This document shows, piece after piece, positions 1 through 7,466 of a stretch of 19,471 nucleotides of DNA. Made by a program: the position numbers and the translations under genes. The notes beneath the pieces were generated by a model. The model was not told the DNA's origin, ran no database searches, and worked only from the letters and a program-made list of their open reading frames with translations. Numbering within the stretch: the stretch's first letter is position 1; every line of letters starts with the position of its first letter. Origin of the DNA: JAAZMI01 sp964603615. GTDB taxonomy: Bacteria > Bacillota > Dethiobacteria > DTU022 > UBA8154. The stretch lies in assembly GCA_964603615.1 (NCBI GenBank), contig CAZRVU010000030.1:1-19471 (forward strand), in the 5' to 3' direction.

Positions 1-1
1 T

Positions 2-151
2 TGCGAGGTCATCTTTTTTACTTTTTTGCGTTGGGGGCCGGTATTATTATTTCTGATCATGTTAACATTAATTTATATTGATGTTATAATAGACTTAGCA
101 AGTAAACATCCTTTAAAACGTGATCAATGGCACTTATTAAAAAAAGTGTAA
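2..151 (+). CDS. C-terminal end of an unidentified membrane protein (partial)
   Basis: An open frame runs from the window edge to a TAA at 149-151. The visible 49 residues begin CEVIFFTFLRWGP, continue into a strongly hydrophobic stretch of about 20 residues (LLFLIMLTLIYIDVII) that looks like a final membrane helix, and end in a basic tail, HPLKRDQWHLLKKV. This is what the end of an integral membrane protein with a cytoplasmic tail looks like. I do not recognise the family. In Bacillus the gene before lysA belongs to the spoVA sporulation operon, so a spore membrane protein is possible, but that is inference from gene order and not from these residues. The frame is too short for codon bias to prove that it is coding. 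The neighbouring frame is open to about position 78. Confidence 0.4.
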   Translation, partial: CEVIFFTFLRWGPVLLFLIMLTLIYIDVIIDLASKHPLKRDQWHLLKKV

Positions 152-273
152 AAGATGTGAAAACCCTTCAAAATAAAAGGGAACCAAAGGCTTTATATTT
201 AGGACAAACCACGCAAAAAGTGATGCCGGGCCGGTAAACCCGTGTATCCGGGGTGCAGGTATAAAAATTTCTG
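152..273 (+). other. Gene-free spacer upstream of the lysA promoter
   Basis: No open frame with a ribosome binding site is visible. A small hairpin (CCCTT at 164-168 with AAGGG at 177-181) lies 12 bases after the stop of the upstream frame, but no T-tract follows, so it is not a convincing terminator. A GC-rich stretch at about 222-257 could fold in several ways. I see nothing else. Confidence 0.4.
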
Positions 274-302
274 TTGCCAGGGCATCTTCTTTGTGATAAA
301 AT
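274..302 (+). promoter_or_regulatory. SigA-type promoter of the lysA operon
   Basis: TTGCCA at 274-279 matches the -35 consensus TTGACA at 5 of 6 bases. TAAAAT at 297-302 matches the -10 consensus TATAAT at 5 of 6. The spacer is exactly 17 bases. Transcription would start near 309, about 30 bases before the riboswitch aptamer, which is where a riboswitch-controlled promoter should lie. Confidence 0.75.
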
Positions 303-340
303 ACCTCAAATCAAATTTAACATTGCCTCATCTCTTTCCT

Positions 341-534
341 GAGGTGGGGTAGAGGTGCGGTAGAAAAAGAGTATGCATGGGGAAAACGGGGGTTCGATGA
401 GCCATGCAGAAAGGTGCTACCGCCGAAGTTTTTAGCTTTTCCCCCGGAACTAAAAGCTGGTTTGCCAGTGAATAACTGGCAAACTGTCACCGGGGAAAAG
501 TGCCCTTTTTTCCCGGTGGAGCGCTATCTCACTA
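341..534 (+). promoter_or_regulatory. Lysine riboswitch (L-box) aptamer
   Basis: The conserved L-box core is present: AGAGGTGCGG (351-360), AGAGTATGC (368-376), GCCGAAG (422-428) and CTATCTC (524-530), in the order seen in the Bacillus subtilis lysC leader. All five helices can be drawn. P1 pairs 344-352 with 524-532. The P2 stem pairs 375-380 with 402-407. P3 pairs 434-440 with 452-458. P4 pairs 461-469 with 475-483. P5 pairs 488-494 with 512-518. The family's loop-loop contact between L2 and L3 is visible as CGGGGG (387-392) facing CCCCCG (441-446). In this family lysine binding stabilises P1 and switches genes off. The first gene downstream is lysA, which fits the ligand. Confidence 0.95.
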
Positions 535-577
535 AGGGCCAGGGAGGTTTATGGGGCTGTTTATAAAAAAGAACATC

Positions 578-622
578 ATAAACGGCTGACGGTGAAACCT
601 GTTTAGTCGTTTATTTAATTTT
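578..622 (+). terminator. Riboswitch-controlled intrinsic terminator before lysA
   Basis: ATAAACGGCTGA (578-589) pairs over 12 positions, including two G-U pairs, with the segment at 603-614, and is followed by the T-rich run TTAATTTT (615-622). Two other pairings would break this hairpin. ACTAAG (531-536) and AGGTTT (545-550) can pair with TTTAGT (602-607) and AAACCT (595-600). CTGTTTAT (557-564) can pair with ATAAACGG (578-585). Bases 531-532 also belong to riboswitch helix P1, so lysine binding would free the terminator. The structure is visible in the sequence; the switching direction is inferred from the family. Confidence 0.8.
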
Positions 623-642
623 AGGGGGAGGTTTCTTGGGGA

Positions 643-1938
643 GTGTTTTTAAACGGAACGTTGCAAATAAATAGTAAGCAGCATCTGGAGATCGGTGGCT
701 GCGATGCCGTTGATCTGGCCACAGAATTTGGTACACCGCTCTATGTTCTGGACGAAAAAATGATCCGCGAACATTGTCGTCGTTACCGGCGAGCCCTGGA
801 AAAATACTACCGGCACGGGAAAATAATCTATGCCGGCAAGGCTTTTCTTACCCTGGCGATGGCTGCTCTGATCGGGGAAGAAGGGCTGGGCCTGGATATT
901 GTTTCCGGTGGCGAGCTTTACATTGCCTTGAAATCGGGTTTCCCGGCAATAGATCTTTATTTCCACGGCAATAATAAAGCAAGAGAAGAGCTGCAAGAGG
1001 CCTTACAAGTAGGAGTAGGCCGGATCGTGGTCGATAGTCTTCCCGAGCTGGCAGAGTTGCAGGAACTGGTGCAATCCAAACAGCAAAAAACGGCAATTTA
1101 TTTGCGTATTAAGCCCGGGGTGGAGGCCCATACCCATGATTATATTCAAACGGGGCAGGATGATTCCAAATTTGGGCTGGGATTTACGGAAGCCAGGGAA
1201 GCTATCCAACAAATTCTGGCTGGCGCTCCTCTATTGGAGTTAAGAGGCTTCCACTGTCATATCGGATCGCAGATTTTTCAGTTGGATTCTTTTTGTTTAG
1301 CGGCACGGGCTATGCTGCGTTTTATGGCAGAAATCAGGGAGGAAACTGGTTATGTTGCCCAAGAGCTCGATATGGGAGGGGGACTAGGCATTCGCTATCT
1401 GCCAGGGGATAACCCGCCTTCCATTGAAACCTTTGTCCAAACTGTAGCAAAGGCCGTGCAGGATGCAGCAGGACAAGAAAACTACCCCTTGCCTGAATTA
1501 TTGCTGGAACCCGGGCGCTCGATTGTCGGTGAAGCGGGCCTTACTCTTTACCGTGTGGGGGTTATCAAGGATATACCGGACGTCAGGCGTTTTTGTGCCG
1601 TAGATGGAGGTATGATGGATAATATCCGCCCGGCCCTTTATCAGGCTCGCTACACAGCCTTGTTAGCCAATAAAGCCGGGCAGGAGCCCGTCAAAAAAGT
1701 GACGATTGCCGGCAAGGCCTGTGAATCCGGAGATCTGCTGATTGAAGATATTTGCCTGCCTGACGTGGAAAAAGGCGATCTTCTAGCCGTGCTCAGCACG
1801 GGCGCTTACTGTTATGCCCTCGCCAGTAATTATAATTGCCATCCCCGTCCGGCTGTAGTTTTTGTCCGTGAGGGAAAACCACGCCTCATTGTGCGCCGGG
1901 AAACTTATGCAGATCTCGTTGCCCTGCAGAAGGTTTAA
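643..1938 (+). CDS. lysA: Diaminopimelate decarboxylase
   Basis: LysA removes CO2 from meso-diaminopimelate to give L-lysine, the last step of the pathway, in the cytoplasm with pyridoxal phosphate (PLP). The 431 residues are full length for the family. The PLP lysine is K66 in YAGKAF. HCHIGSQ (204-210) and LEPGRSIVGEAG (288-299) are the cofactor and substrate loops of this fold III enzyme. CESGD (360-364) carries the cysteine donated across the dimer interface. The start is GTG, preceded by AGGGGGAGG (623-631) with an 11-base gap. That binding site lies immediately after the leader terminator. lysA is the first gene after the lysine riboswitch and so should be strongly shut off by lysine. 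dapF follows after 64 bases. Confidence 0.97.
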   Translation: MFLNGTLQINSKQHLEIGGCDAVDLATEFGTPLYVLDEKMIREHCRRYRRALEKYYRHGKIIYAGKAFLTLAMAALIGEEGLGLDIVSGGELYIALKSGFPAIDLYFHGNNKAREELQEALQVGVGRIVVDSLPELAELQELVQSKQQKTAIYLRIKPGVEAHTHDYIQTGQDDSKFGLGFTEAREAIQQILAGAPLLELRGFHCHIGSQIFQLDSFCLAARAMLRFMAEIREETGYVAQELDMGGGLGIRYLPGDNPPSIETFVQTVAKAVQDAAGQENYPLPELLLEPGRSIVGEAGLTLYRVGVIKDIPDVRRFCAVDGGMMDNIRPALYQARYTALLANKAGQEPVKKVTIAGKACESGDLLIEDICLPDVEKGDLLAVLSTGAYCYALASNYNCHPRPAVVFVREGKPRLIVRRETYADLVALQKV

Positions 1939-1940
1939 GG

Positions 1941-1970
1941 TTGATGTTTTCAGGGGCGAACTTTTATTAT
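1941..1970 (+). promoter_or_regulatory. Candidate internal promoter before dapF
   Basis: TTGATG (1941-1946) and TATTAT (1965-1970) match the SigA -35 and -10 boxes at 4 of 6 and 5 of 6 bases, with an 18-base spacer, in the 64-base gap between lysA and dapF. A start near 1977 would leave a short leader before the dapF ATG. It would let dapF and later genes be transcribed when lysine closes the leader terminator. This is inference from sequence match only. Confidence 0.4.
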
Positions 1971-2002
1971 GATGCAAATGGATTGGAAAAGGCGGGATAG
2001 AA

Positions 2003-2863
2003 ATGGAGTTTGTGAAGATGCATGGATTGGGCAATGATTTTATTGTGATCGACAATTTACAAGGCCGGTGGGAATCTAGTTTCCTACAAGGGCTATCTTC
2101 CCGGCTTTGTCAAAGATGTTTTGGGGTGGGGGCTGATGGTCTGGCTATCTTGCATAGATCTCGCGCCGCTTCTTTTGGGATGCAAATATTTAATGCCGAC
2201 GGTAGCGAAGCCGAGATGTGTGGTAACGCTATCCGTTGTCTGGCGAAATATGCCTGGGAAAGGGCGCTGATCCGGGAACAAGATTTTACCTTTGAAACCC
2301 CGGGTGGTATTAAAGGGGTTAGCTTGCTTTTGCACGGGGATGCCGTGCAGGCGGTGCGGGTGGATATGGGGAAACCGGTGCTGGATAGCGCCAAAGTACC
2401 CCTGGCCGGCCCGCCCCGGCAGGCAATAGACGAACAAATTTCTGTGGAGGATGCCGATGCTGCACTTTATTTTACCGGGGTGAGTATGGGCAACCCGCAT
2501 TGTGTAATTTATGTCCCCTCCCTTGCGAAGATACCCTGGCAAAGCTGGGGGGTTAAATTGGAAAACAACCCGCTTTTTCCACAAAAAACTAATGTGGAAT
2601 TTGTGGAGGTGACAGGCCAACACAATATCAAGATGAAAGTTTGGGAAAGAGGAGCAGGCCCCACGTTGGCTTGTGGTACAGGAGCCTGTGCTGCTGTGGT
2701 GGCCGGTGTATTAACAGGCCGCCTGGGTAACAACGTCCGCGTGAGTCTTCCCGGGGGTGACTTGGAAATTTCTTGGGAACAAGGGCAAAGCGTATTTATG
2801 CAGGGGCCGGCGGCAGAGGTCTTCAGCGGCCGGATCGAGCTTAATGATTTTTTAGGAGGTTAG
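2003..2863 (+). CDS. dapF: Diaminopimelate epimerase
   Basis: DapF converts LL-diaminopimelate to meso-diaminopimelate, the form used in peptidoglycan and by LysA. It needs no cofactor and uses a pair of cysteines. Both are present: C73 in NADGSEAEMCGNAIRC and C224 in GPTLACGTGACA. The N-terminus MEFVKMHGLGNDFIVID is typical, and 286 residues is a normal length with two similar halves. The substrate-binding segment GNPHCV (163-168) is also seen. The ATG follows a weak purine-rich site (GGCGGG, about 1991-1996). The next gene, dapL, has its ribosome binding site inside the end of dapF, so translation of the two is probably coupled. Confidence 0.97.
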   Translation: MEFVKMHGLGNDFIVIDNLQGRWESSFLQGLSSRLCQRCFGVGADGLAILHRSRAASFGMQIFNADGSEAEMCGNAIRCLAKYAWERALIREQDFTFETPGGIKGVSLLLHGDAVQAVRVDMGKPVLDSAKVPLAGPPRQAIDEQISVEDADAALYFTGVSMGNPHCVIYVPSLAKIPWQSWGVKLENNPLFPQKTNVEFVEVTGQHNIKMKVWERGAGPTLACGTGACAAVVAGVLTGRLGNNVRVSLPGGDLEISWEQGQSVFMQGPAAEVFSGRIELNDFLGG

Positions 2864-2871
2864 ATAAAACC

Positions 2872-4047
2872 ATGGAGAGTACCGCTGCACGCATCCGCTT
2901 ACTGCCAAGGTACCTGTTTGCGGAGATAGACAAAAAGGTAAAAGAGGCCCAGCAAAAGGGCATAGATGTAATTAAACTAGGGATTGGCGATCCGGATTCC
3001 CCCACTCCCGCTTATATAATCCAACGTATGCAGGAAGAGGTAGCCAGGCCCGAAAACCATTCTTACCCCCCGGATGAAGGGGTGCAAGCATTTAAGGAGG
3101 CCGTAGCCGGTTATTACCGGCGCCGGCACGGCGTTAAACTTGATCCGCAAAGCGAAGTCGTGCCGCTGATCGGTTCCAAGGAAGGGATTGCCCACATCTC
3201 TTTTTGTTTTACTGACCCCGGGGATGTGAACCTTGTGCCGGATCCGGGCTACCCGGTCTATAGCATCGGGACTCTTTTTGCCGGTGGAACGTCCCACACG
3301 ATGCCTTTATTGGAGGAAAACGGCTTCCTGCCGGATTTGGAAAAAATCCCTTCTGCCGTTGCCCGGCAGGCCAAACTGTTATTTTTAAATTACCCCAATA
3401 ACCCCACCGGTGCGGTGGCGACGCCGGAGTTTTTTAAGCGGGTGGTGGCCTTTGCCAAAAAATATAATCTTTTAGTCTGCCACGATGCCGCTTATAGTGA
3501 AATTGCATTCGATGATTACCGCCCGGCAAGTTTTTTGGAAACCGGAGGAGGTAAAGATGTAGGATTGGAATTTGGCTCTCTTTCCAAAACATTTAACATG
3601 ACTGGCTGGCGGATTGGTTATGCTGTGGGCAACGCCACGGCTGTAGAAGCTCTCTATCGCTTCAAAACCAACATTGATTCCGGTCTTTTTAAGGCTATTC
3701 AATACGCTGGCCTGGAGGCTTTGACCAATCAGCAGATGGAACCCTTTTTGGAGGAGTTGCGTAAAAAATACCAGAGAAGAAGGGATATCGTAATCAAGGC
3801 GTTGCAAGAGGCGGGATGGCCCCTGCAAGCCCCTTTGGCTACTTTCTATATCTGGGCTCCCGTGCCGCCGGGCTATACCTCGGAGGAATTTGTCTCCTAT
3901 TTGTTGGCAAAAACAGGCATTGTTGTCACGCCCGGCCGTGGTTTCGGCCAGCACGGTGAAGGATATTTTCGCATTGCGTTGACTGTTGGTGAAGAAAGGT
4001 TGCAGGAAGCGATGGGACGTTTCCTAGGGGCGGTAAAATACCATTAA
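2872..4047 (+). CDS. dapL: LL-diaminopimelate aminotransferase
   Basis: DapL transfers an amino group from glutamate to tetrahydrodipicolinate, giving LL-diaminopimelate in one step and bypassing the succinylase or acetylase routes. It is a class I/II aminotransferase with PLP bound to K239 in SLSKTFNMTGWRIG. NYPNNPTG (173-180) binds the cofactor, and the N-terminal segment LGIGDPDSPTP (36-46) is typical of the DapL branch. Full length at 391 residues. AGGAGG (2854-2859) lies within the last codons of dapF, 12 bases before the ATG, which is 8 bases after the dapF stop. Other aminotransferases share this fold, but placement between dapF and asd supports the DapL assignment. Immediately after the stop codon comes a palindromic repeat cluster. 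Confidence 0.93.
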   Translation: MESTAARIRLLPRYLFAEIDKKVKEAQQKGIDVIKLGIGDPDSPTPAYIIQRMQEEVARPENHSYPPDEGVQAFKEAVAGYYRRRHGVKLDPQSEVVPLIGSKEGIAHISFCFTDPGDVNLVPDPGYPVYSIGTLFAGGTSHTMPLLEENGFLPDLEKIPSAVARQAKLLFLNYPNNPTGAVATPEFFKRVVAFAKKYNLLVCHDAAYSEIAFDDYRPASFLETGGGKDVGLEFGSLSKTFNMTGWRIGYAVGNATAVEALYRFKTNIDSGLFKAIQYAGLEALTNQQMEPFLEELRKKYQRRRDIVIKALQEAGWPLQAPLATFYIWAPVPPGYTSEEFVSYLLAKTGIVVTPGRGFGQHGEGYFRIALTVGEERLQEAMGRFLGAVKYH

Positions 4048-4258
4048 GTGTGTCAGGGGGACGGGGGTATTGACACACTGTTGACACAATAGTGCCGGGG
4101 GGATATGTGTCTAAGGATGGCAGACTCTGTGAAAATCCTGCAAAACCCAAGGTTTTTCACAGAGGGAGGGGGGGGGTGTTTAAAAGAACAATGTGTCAAT
4201 ACCCCCGTCCCCCTGACACACACAAGGTAGTGTGTCACAACCCCCGTCCCCCTGACAC
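4048..4258 (+). repeat. REP-like palindromic repeat cluster between dapL and asd
   Basis: Three copies of one GC-rich unit occur. The first (4048-4077) and second (4192-4221) are perfect inverted copies of 30 bases around 114 bases. The third (4231-4258) matches the second at 26 of 28 bases in the same direction. Each unit has its own inverted ends, such as GTGTGTCA (4048-4055) and TGACACAC (4071-4078), around a GGGGGACGGGGG core. Between the inverted copies lies a separate perfect 11-bp hairpin (4125-4135 with 4154-4164) followed by a run of nine G (4168-4176). No reading frame here has a ribosome binding site. The layout is that of a REP or BIME-type dispersed element. REP elements elsewhere are linked to Y1 single-strand transposases; no such gene is in this window. 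The cluster begins right at the dapL stop codon. In RNA it would form very stable stems that could reduce read-through into asd. Confidence 0.8.
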
Positions 4259-4291
4259 TTTATACAAACTAAGAGATAGGAGATGATGTTT

Positions 4292-5311
4292 ATGGCCGGG
4301 TATAATGTGGCGGTTGTTGGTGTTACCGGGATGGTTGGCCAAACTTTTATCGAAGTGCTTCAGGAGCGAAAATTTCCGATAAAAGAGTGGAAACTGCTTG
4401 CCTCTTCCCGTTCTGCCGGTAAAAAGATTGAAATTGGCGGGAAAGATTACCCCGTAGAGGAGGCCCGGCCGGAATCTTTTACAGGGGTTGACTTTGCTTT
4501 TTTTAGTGCAGGGGGGGAGATCAGCCAGCAACTGGCTCCTGCAGCAGTGCAAAAAGGTGCGATCGTGATCGATAACAGCAGCGTTTACCGTTTGGATCCC
4601 GGGGTGCCCCTAATTATTCCCGAAGTTAATGCGGAAGCAGCTTTCCAACATAAAGGCCTTTTAGCCAATCCTAATTGTTCGACGATCCAAATGGTTGTGG
4701 CTTTGCAGCCTTTGCACCTTGCTGCTGGAATAAAAAGGGTGGTTGCAGCAACCTACCAGTCGGTTTCGGGCGCGGGCAGGGAAGCAGTTGATGAGCTGAC
4801 AGCGCAAAGTTTTGCGGTTCTTAATAATCAAGAGATGGTTAAAGAAAGAATTCCTTACCAAGGTGCTGGCAAACATCACCAGATTGCCTTTAATATGGTG
4901 CCCCAGATTGATGTCTTCGATGAGGATGATTATACGAAAGAAGAGTTAAAGATGATCTTGGAAACGCGTAAGATCATGGGCCTGCCAGCTTTGCCGATCA
5001 CGGTGACTACTGTGCGTGTCCCGGTGTTTAATGGCCATTCGGAAGCGATCAACGTAGAATTCGAAGCGCCGCTTTCTCCCCGGCAAGCCCGGGAAGTTTT
5101 AGCCAATGCCCCGGGGATTAAGGTGCTGGATAATCCTGCAGAGCTTTTGTACCCCATGCCAGTAGACACTGTAGGACGGGATGAAGTTTTTATCGGTCGA
5201 ATCCGTTGTGATCGTTCCGTGCCTTATGGCCTGAATATGTGGGTAGTTGCCGATAATATTCGCAAAGGAGCCGCTACAAATTCTATCCAAATCGCCGAAC
5301 TGTTCATTTAA
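4292..5311 (+). CDS. asd: Aspartate-semialdehyde dehydrogenase
   Basis: Asd reduces aspartyl phosphate to aspartate semialdehyde with NADPH, the branch point to lysine, diaminopimelate, threonine and methionine. The N-terminal nucleotide-binding motif is VGVTGMVGQ (9-17). The catalytic cysteine is C129 in NPNCSTIQM. SVSGAGREAVDEL is the usual segment after it. I chose the ATG at 4292, giving MAGYNVAVVG and 339 residues, because AGGAG (4278-4282) is then 9 bases away. In-frame ATGs at 4283 and 4286 lie too close to that site. asd is separated from dapL by the REP-like cluster. A perfect -35 hexamer TTGACA at 4081-4086 has only a poor -10 (TATGTG, 4104-4109), so no firm promoter can be given. 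Confidence 0.95.
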   Translation: MAGYNVAVVGVTGMVGQTFIEVLQERKFPIKEWKLLASSRSAGKKIEIGGKDYPVEEARPESFTGVDFAFFSAGGEISQQLAPAAVQKGAIVIDNSSVYRLDPGVPLIIPEVNAEAAFQHKGLLANPNCSTIQMVVALQPLHLAAGIKRVVAATYQSVSGAGREAVDELTAQSFAVLNNQEMVKERIPYQGAGKHHQIAFNMVPQIDVFDEDDYTKEELKMILETRKIMGLPALPITVTTVRVPVFNGHSEAINVEFEAPLSPRQAREVLANAPGIKVLDNPAELLYPMPVDTVGRDEVFIGRIRCDRSVPYGLNMWVVADNIRKGAATNSIQIAELFI

Positions 5312-5390
5312 TTTGGGAATAACGATGTGCTTTTAGGTATTTTGCCAGAAATAAATTTTGATATTTGCCGTGAGCACGGGGGGACAAAAG

Positions 5391-6626
5391 ATGAAAATAT
5401 TAGTGCAAAAATATGGGGGAACGTCAGTTTCTACGCCGGAAAAAAGAGCGCTGATTGCCCGGCGCGTAAGGGAGGCCCGGGACGAGGGTTTCCGGGTGGT
5501 CGTAGTGGTTTCCGCCATGGGGCGCAATGGGGATCCTTATGCTACCGATACGCTGCGCTCTCTTCTATTTAAGGAATATAAGGACGTGTCGCTGCGGGAG
5601 TTGGATCTTATTATGTCTTGTGGCGAACTTATTTCTGCTACTGTGTTGGCTGCCATATTGAGCAACGAGGGGCAGGCTGCCCGTGCTTTAACGGGTATAC
5701 AGGCAGGTTTTCTCACTGATGGAAAATACAGTGAGGCGGAGGTGGTGGACTGCCAGCCGGCAAAAATCAGGGATGTTTTGCAACTTAACGCGGTGCCCGT
5801 TGTGGCTGGTTTTCAAGGCGTAGATTCCCTGGGGGAGATCAATACCTTTGGCCGGGGCGGCAGTGATACTACCGCTGTGATTTTGGGGGTGGCTTTAGGG
5901 GCAGAGAAGGTGGAAATATATACGGATGTCTCCGGCATTATGACTGCCGATCCCCTTATCCTGGAGGAAGCGCGCGTCATCCAGCACATTACATACGGGG
6001 AGGTTTTTCAACTGGCCCATGAAGGAGCCAAGGTGATTCATCCCCGGGCGGTAGAGGTAGCCATGCGCAACAATATCTGTGTGGTAGTTAAAAAATTGGA
6101 TGATCCCGGCAGCGGGACGGTGATCACAGCAGAATCTTCTTTAGGGGCTGGGAATTACTATGGGACGCGCGGGCGCAGGGCTGTGACGGGGATTGCCCAT
6201 TCCACGGGCCTTGTTCAATTTCTGATTGAGCTGGAACAGCCGGATCCCGCCAGGGAACTGGCTATTTTCCAACAGATCGGCGAGGCCGGCATAAACGTGG
6301 ACCTGATTACGGTATTTCCTTTAATGAAGGCTTTCACTATTCAAGAAGAACACTGCTTCAAAGTAGAAAAGATCCTCCAGGATTTAAATATTTCATATTT
6401 TTTGGAAAGAGAATGCGCCAAGGTTTCTGTAATCGGAGTGGGTATGCACAGTGCTCCCGGCGTGATGGCGAAAGTGATCGAAGCTTTAAATAAACATGAA
6501 ATTGAAATCAAGCAAACGGGTGACTCTAATATTACTATTTCCTTGTTGATTAAACAGCAAGATCTGCATCGTGCCATTAAAACCTTGCACGATCATTTTT
6601 ACCTGGCAGATGCTTTGGAAAAATAA
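5391..6626 (+). CDS. dapG: Aspartate kinase, DapG-like
   Basis: This enzyme phosphorylates aspartate with ATP, the first step toward lysine, diaminopimelate, threonine and methionine. The N-terminus MKILVQKYGGTSV and the segment VVVVSAMGRNGDPYATD closely resemble Bacillus subtilis DapG, the diaminopimelate-sensitive isozyme. FGRGGSDTTA and TDVSGIMTADP are further kinase-domain motifs, and two ACT-type regulatory segments occupy roughly the last 150 residues. I chose the ATG at 5391, giving 411 residues, because it follows a GGGGGG site at 5378-5383 and matches the usual start. An in-frame TTG at 5358 would add 11 unusual residues. Feedback by diaminopimelate is inferred from similarity. hisA starts 26 bases after the stop. 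Confidence 0.93.
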   Translation: MKILVQKYGGTSVSTPEKRALIARRVREARDEGFRVVVVVSAMGRNGDPYATDTLRSLLFKEYKDVSLRELDLIMSCGELISATVLAAILSNEGQAARALTGIQAGFLTDGKYSEAEVVDCQPAKIRDVLQLNAVPVVAGFQGVDSLGEINTFGRGGSDTTAVILGVALGAEKVEIYTDVSGIMTADPLILEEARVIQHITYGEVFQLAHEGAKVIHPRAVEVAMRNNICVVVKKLDDPGSGTVITAESSLGAGNYYGTRGRRAVTGIAHSTGLVQFLIELEQPDPARELAIFQQIGEAGINVDLITVFPLMKAFTIQEEHCFKVEKILQDLNISYFLERECAKVSVIGVGMHSAPGVMAKVIEALNKHEIEIKQTGDSNITISLLIKQQDLHRAIKTLHDHFYLADALEK

Positions 6627-6652
6627 AAGTAAGAAAAGGAAGGATGAATGTT

Positions 6653-7378
6653 TTGCTGGTGATCCCGGCTATTGATCTCCACGGGGGAAAATGTGTCCGA
6701 TTGTTACAGGGTAAAAGGGAAAAAGAAACGATTTATAGTTTAAACCCGGTAGAAATAGCTTTAAAATGGCAAGCGGAGGGGGCCGGGCACCTGCATATCG
6801 TCGATCTCGACGGGGCTTTTGCCGGCAAGCCTGTCAATTCTGCTCTTCTTGAGAAAATGGTAAGCAGCCTGGCTATCCCGGTTCAACTGGGAGGGGGTAT
6901 CCGGGATCTACAAACGATAAAAAATGCCCTGGAGTTAGGTGTCTCCAGGGTTATTTTAGGTACGGCTGCTGTAGAAAAACCGGAGTTGGTTCAAGAAGCC
7001 GTAGCTCTCTACGGTGAAAAAATTTTAGTGGGCATTGATGCGCGGGACGGGTTTGTTGCGGTAAAAGGTTGGGTTGAAGCTTCGCGCAAAAAGGCGGTAG
7101 ATTTTGCTTTGGAGATGCAGTCTTACGGTGTCCGGGAGATCGTTTATACGGATATTTCCCGCGATGGCACCCTCGCAGGGCCCAATCTGAAAGCTTTAAA
7201 AGAAATGGCTGCTGCCCTTGAGATACCGTTAATTGCTTCCGGCGGGGTTTCCTCCCTGGAGGACCTTCATCTATTAAAAAATTTGGAACAGCATGGTGTA
7301 AGGAGCGTAATTATCGGCCAGGCTTTTTATACCGGTCGTTTCTCTTTAAAGGAGGCCCTTTCGGCACTAGAAAAATAA
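6653..7378 (+). CDS. hisA: Phosphoribosylformimino-AICAR-phosphate isomerase (ProFAR isomerase)
   Basis: HisA carries out the Amadori isomerisation of ProFAR to PRFAR in histidine synthesis. It is a TIM barrel made of two similar halves, and its two catalytic aspartates are visible as D8 in VIPAIDL and D129 in VGIDARDG. I chose the TTG at 6653 because it gives the usual MLVIPAIDL start, places the aspartates at the standard positions 8 and 129, and leaves 9 bases after AGGAAGG (6637-6643). An ATG at 6644 is in frame, but it abuts that site. The length of 241 residues is normal. It follows dapG by 26 bases, so lysine-branch and histidine genes appear to share a transcript. The usual upstream partner hisH is not here. 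Confidence 0.95.
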   Translation: MLVIPAIDLHGGKCVRLLQGKREKETIYSLNPVEIALKWQAEGAGHLHIVDLDGAFAGKPVNSALLEKMVSSLAIPVQLGGGIRDLQTIKNALELGVSRVILGTAAVEKPELVQEAVALYGEKILVGIDARDGFVAVKGWVEASRKKAVDFALEMQSYGVREIVYTDISRDGTLAGPNLKALKEMAAALEIPLIASGGVSSLEDLHLLKNLEQHGVRSVIIGQAFYTGRFSLKEALSALEK

Positions 7379-7466
7379 CAGGCAAATCCCGGCGTCCTAT
7401 GGTATTATTAATATGGGGGTTGCTAAATTTCTTGTTGCTGTGTGTCCTGTGGAAAGGGGCGGTTAG

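Noticed and set aside
2093..2623. 176-residue open frame on the minus strand inside dapF
   Set aside because: It is a shadow of dapF; the dapF motifs and length leave no doubt about the true frame.
4092..4286. 64-residue open frame within the repeat cluster
   Set aside because: It is made almost wholly of the palindromic repeats (Pro/Arg-rich CQYPRPPDT twice) and has no ribosome binding site.
7379..7466. T-box or other leader RNA before hisF
   Set aside because: No T-box sequence or terminator hairpin is seen; only a weak extended -10-like site.
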